Assembly: GCA_029262935.1 (NCBI GenBank)
Contig: JAJCYK010000379.1
Location: forward strand, 1-8,807
Length of the DNA stretch: 8,807 nucleotides
Reading direction: 5' to 3'
Source: Cytophagales bacterium
GTDB taxonomy: Bacteria > Bacteroidota > Bacteroidia > Cytophagales > Cyclobacteriaceae
Positions 7,480-8,807 of the stretch are shown here, piece after piece; position 1 is the first letter of the stretch, and the number at the start of each line of letters is the position of its first letter. The notes beneath the pieces are model-generated. The model worked only from the letters and a program-made list of their open reading frames with translations. It made no database searches and was not told the origin of the DNA. Both the position numbers and the translations under genes were made by a program.

Positions 7480-8493
7480 TTAAAATTGAATAACCGTTTT
7501 ACCGATGGTCTTTCCGGATTCTTGCATCTGATGGGCTTTTTTAAGATTGTCCACAGTAAAACCTTCCAAGGTGGTGGTTAATGTTGTTCTCAAAGTGCCG
7601 GCATCTAGCAAATTCGCTATTTCATTTAGTATCTCGTGTTGTTTATCCATATCATCTGTGTTAAACATGGATCGCGTGTACATCAACTCCCAGGAGAAGG
7701 ACACGCTTTTGGCTTTGAGTAATGACAGGTTTAAGGGATCACTACTACCTGTAATAGAAACGATATGCCCCTGGGGTTTGATGATGTCGGCAATTGTTTC
7801 CCAGTAAGCATTGATGTTTACAAAATCTAAAATATAATCCACCTGGCTGTGACCTATTTTTTCTAATTCAGTTTTCAGATCATAGTGATTCACCACATGG
7901 TCAGCCCCCATTTCTTTACACCAGTTTTCAGATTCAGGTCGTGAGGCCGTAGCAATTACGGTAAGACCCGCGACTTTTTTAGCCAGCTGTATGGCAATAG
8001 ATCCTACACCACCCGCGCCAGCTAATATCAAGACTGTCTTGCCTTTATCTGTTTTGGTATTAACTTTGATACGGTCAAAAAGGGATTCCCAGGCAGTTAA
8101 TCCTGTTAAAGGGACAGCTGCTGCTTCAGTTATGGAGAGGTTCTTAGGCTTAAACCCGACGATACGTTCATCAACAAGTTGATATTCCGCATTGCTGCCA
8201 CTTCGATTAAGATCCCCAGCATAATACACGGCATCACCGACTTTGAACTTCGACGTTTCATCGCCTACAGCCTCCACGGCTCCTACGGCATCCCATCCAA
8301 TAATTTTTGGAGTATCCAGTACCGTGTTAGTAGCTGCACTTACTCTAATCTTAAAATCTACCGGGTTTACTGAAATTGCGGATATCTTCACCAAAAGATC
8401 ATGCCCCGTTGGGGTTGGGGTATCCAATTCAAATTCTATAAAACTATCCGGCTCGGTGATGGGTAACGATTTTTTGAATCCTATTGCTTTCAT
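7480..8493 (-). CDS. zinc-free medium-chain dehydrogenase/reductase, NAD(P)H quinone-reductase-like (zinc-binding alcohol dehydrogenase family protein)
   Basis: A 337-residue cytosolic oxidoreductase of the medium-chain superfamily, full length for the group annotated as 'zinc-binding alcohol dehydrogenase family protein' (TIGR02817-like). The N-terminal GroES-like domain has ISAISVNPVDFKIR (38-50) and GWDAVGAVEAVG (66-77), where zinc enzymes would carry GHE; the catalytic zinc ligands are absent, so it is probably a quinone or enone reductase. The nucleotide-binding domain shows VLILAGAGGVGSIAIQLAKK (154-173), with an AxxGxxG-type loop. Such enzymes reduce quinones or reactive carbonyls with NADPH and often sit beside a divergent HxlR, MarR or AraC-type regulator. 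Here a broken AraC-family domain is divergent from it, with a palindrome in the 65 bp between. The ATG at 8493 lies about 30 bases after a TAAACTTTG stretch that could be an imperfect -7 element. Confidence 0.9.
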   Translation of the reverse strand: MKAIGFKKSLPITEPDSFIEFELDTPTPTGHDLLVKISAISVNPVDFKIRVSAATNTVLDTPKIIGWDAVGAVEAVGDETSKFKVGDAVYYAGDLNRSGSNAEYQLVDERIVGFKPKNLSITEAAAVPLTGLTAWESLFDRIKVNTKTDKGKTVLILAGAGGVGSIAIQLAKKVAGLTVIATASRPESENWCKEMGADHVVNHYDLKTELEKIGHSQVDYILDFVNINAYWETIADIIKPQGHIVSITGSSDPLNLSLLKAKSVSFSWELMYTRSMFNTDDMDKQHEILNEIANLLDAGTLRTTLTTTLEGFTVDNLKKAHQMQESGKTIGKTVIQF

Positions 8494-8533
8494 ATTTAGT
8501 CTCTTCCTGTTTTACAGTGAGGCAAAGTTTATC

Positions 8534-8545
8534 TCTTGTACAAGA
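8534..8545. promoter_or_regulatory. perfect 12-bp palindrome, candidate operator of the reductase gene
   Basis: TCTTGTACAAGA is a perfect palindrome 41-52 bases upstream of the reductase start. It lies directly upstream of the imperfect -7-like element TAAACTTTG (8531-8523 on the minus strand), where a regulator would overlap the promoter. The symmetry suits a dimeric repressor such as a MarR/HxlR/TetR type better than the direct repeats typical of AraC proteins. The regulator is unknown; function is inferred from symmetry and place. Confidence 0.4.
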
Positions 8546-8558
8546 TACTATGTTGTAG

Positions 8559-8807
8559 CATTACTGGCAATTATATTGGTTTGTTGTAAATATTTTTGCC
8601 AGGAGTATTGAGAAGCAGTATTTGGAGCAAGCCAACAAAGTAGATGGCAGGTTTGGAGAGGTTTTGAGGTACATAAACACCACTATAAGCAAGCAAGAAT
8701 ACCTCAGAATTCCAGTATTAGGGGATAAATTTGCCATTTTTACCACTTATTTTTCAGAATACTTCAAGAAACATGCTAGGATAAGCTTGGGGAATACATC
8801 ATAAAGT
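8559..8807 (+). pseudogene. AraC-family regulator fragment, frameshifted and lacking its N-terminal domain (runs to right edge)
   Basis: The frame open from 8559 (after a stop at 8556-8558) has no ATG; the first plausible start is TTG at 8622. It encodes FGEVLRYINTTISKQEYLRI, then LGDKFAIFTTYFSEYFKKHA and RISLG, which matches the C-terminal double helix-turn-helix of AraC-family activators, with the second recognition helix around TTYFSEYFKK. After SLG it reads NTS and stops at 8802-8804. Read one base back, the same DNA gives GEYIIK, the normal AraC continuation, to the window edge. The shift sits in GGGG (8789-8792), so one lost G, real or a base-calling error, explains it. Only 65 bp separate the open frame from the reductase start, too little for a usual N-terminal ligand domain. 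It is divergent from the reductase and may once have controlled it. Confidence 0.6.

Noticed and set aside
8243..8611. Plus-strand 122-codon open frame ending with a hydrophobic stretch (YYVVALLAIILVCC)
   Set aside because: Most of it is antisense to the reductase gene, and the hydrophobic tail covers only the intergenic DNA. It might contain a remnant of the AraC N-terminus in another frame, but I see no recognisable motif.

Overview
The window looks like chromosomal DNA from a member of the Bacteroidota, probably the Cytophagales. The grounds are family content (a PadR/prefix-domain ABC permease pair, a DUF2911 protein, a Tat-exported Gfo/Idh/MocA oxidoreductase, a membrane-anchored class III cyclase), starts that mostly lack Shine-Dalgarno sequences, and one promoter of the Bacteroidota TTTG / TAnnTTTG type. 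The organism call is inference from style and families. I see no tRNA, rRNA, CRISPR array, insertion sequence or phage gene.

Left part (1-1532): a leftward two-gene unit. A 108-residue PadR-type regulator overlaps by 11 bp the start of an FtsX/MacB-type ABC permease that runs off the left edge. A good promoter and a palindrome that could be the PadR operator lie upstream of the regulator, in the gap shared with the divergent cyclase gene.

Middle (1533-4363): three rightward genes. A membrane-bound class III nucleotide cyclase has its metal and transition-state residues but non-canonical substrate-selecting positions. After 107 bp comes a two-gene unit of a membrane-anchored DUF2911 protein and a membrane-anchored TIM-barrel amidohydrolase with a full set of metal ligands. 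An AT-rich inverted repeat separates them from the convergent genes to the right.

Right part (4388-8807): leftward genes for a Tat-secreted Gfo/Idh/MocA oxidoreductase, a lipoprotein with an HExxH zinc-peptidase motif (the two separated by an intrinsic terminator), and a medium-chain quinone/alcohol-dehydrogenase-like reductase. The roughly 490 bp between the lipoprotein and the reductase is not empty: read leftward, it contains the remnant of a TolB/PD40-like beta-propeller gene broken by a frameshift and a stop. On the other side of the reductase, reading rightward off the window edge, is an AraC-family DNA-binding domain that appears broken by a one-base shift in a G run and lacks a recognisable N-terminal domain. 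A perfect 12-bp palindrome lies between the reductase and this fragment.

No clearly new multi-gene system is visible. The most useful observations are the two hidden broken genes, the atypical cyclase active site, the unusual spacing in the lipoprotein's zinc motif and the two candidate operators.
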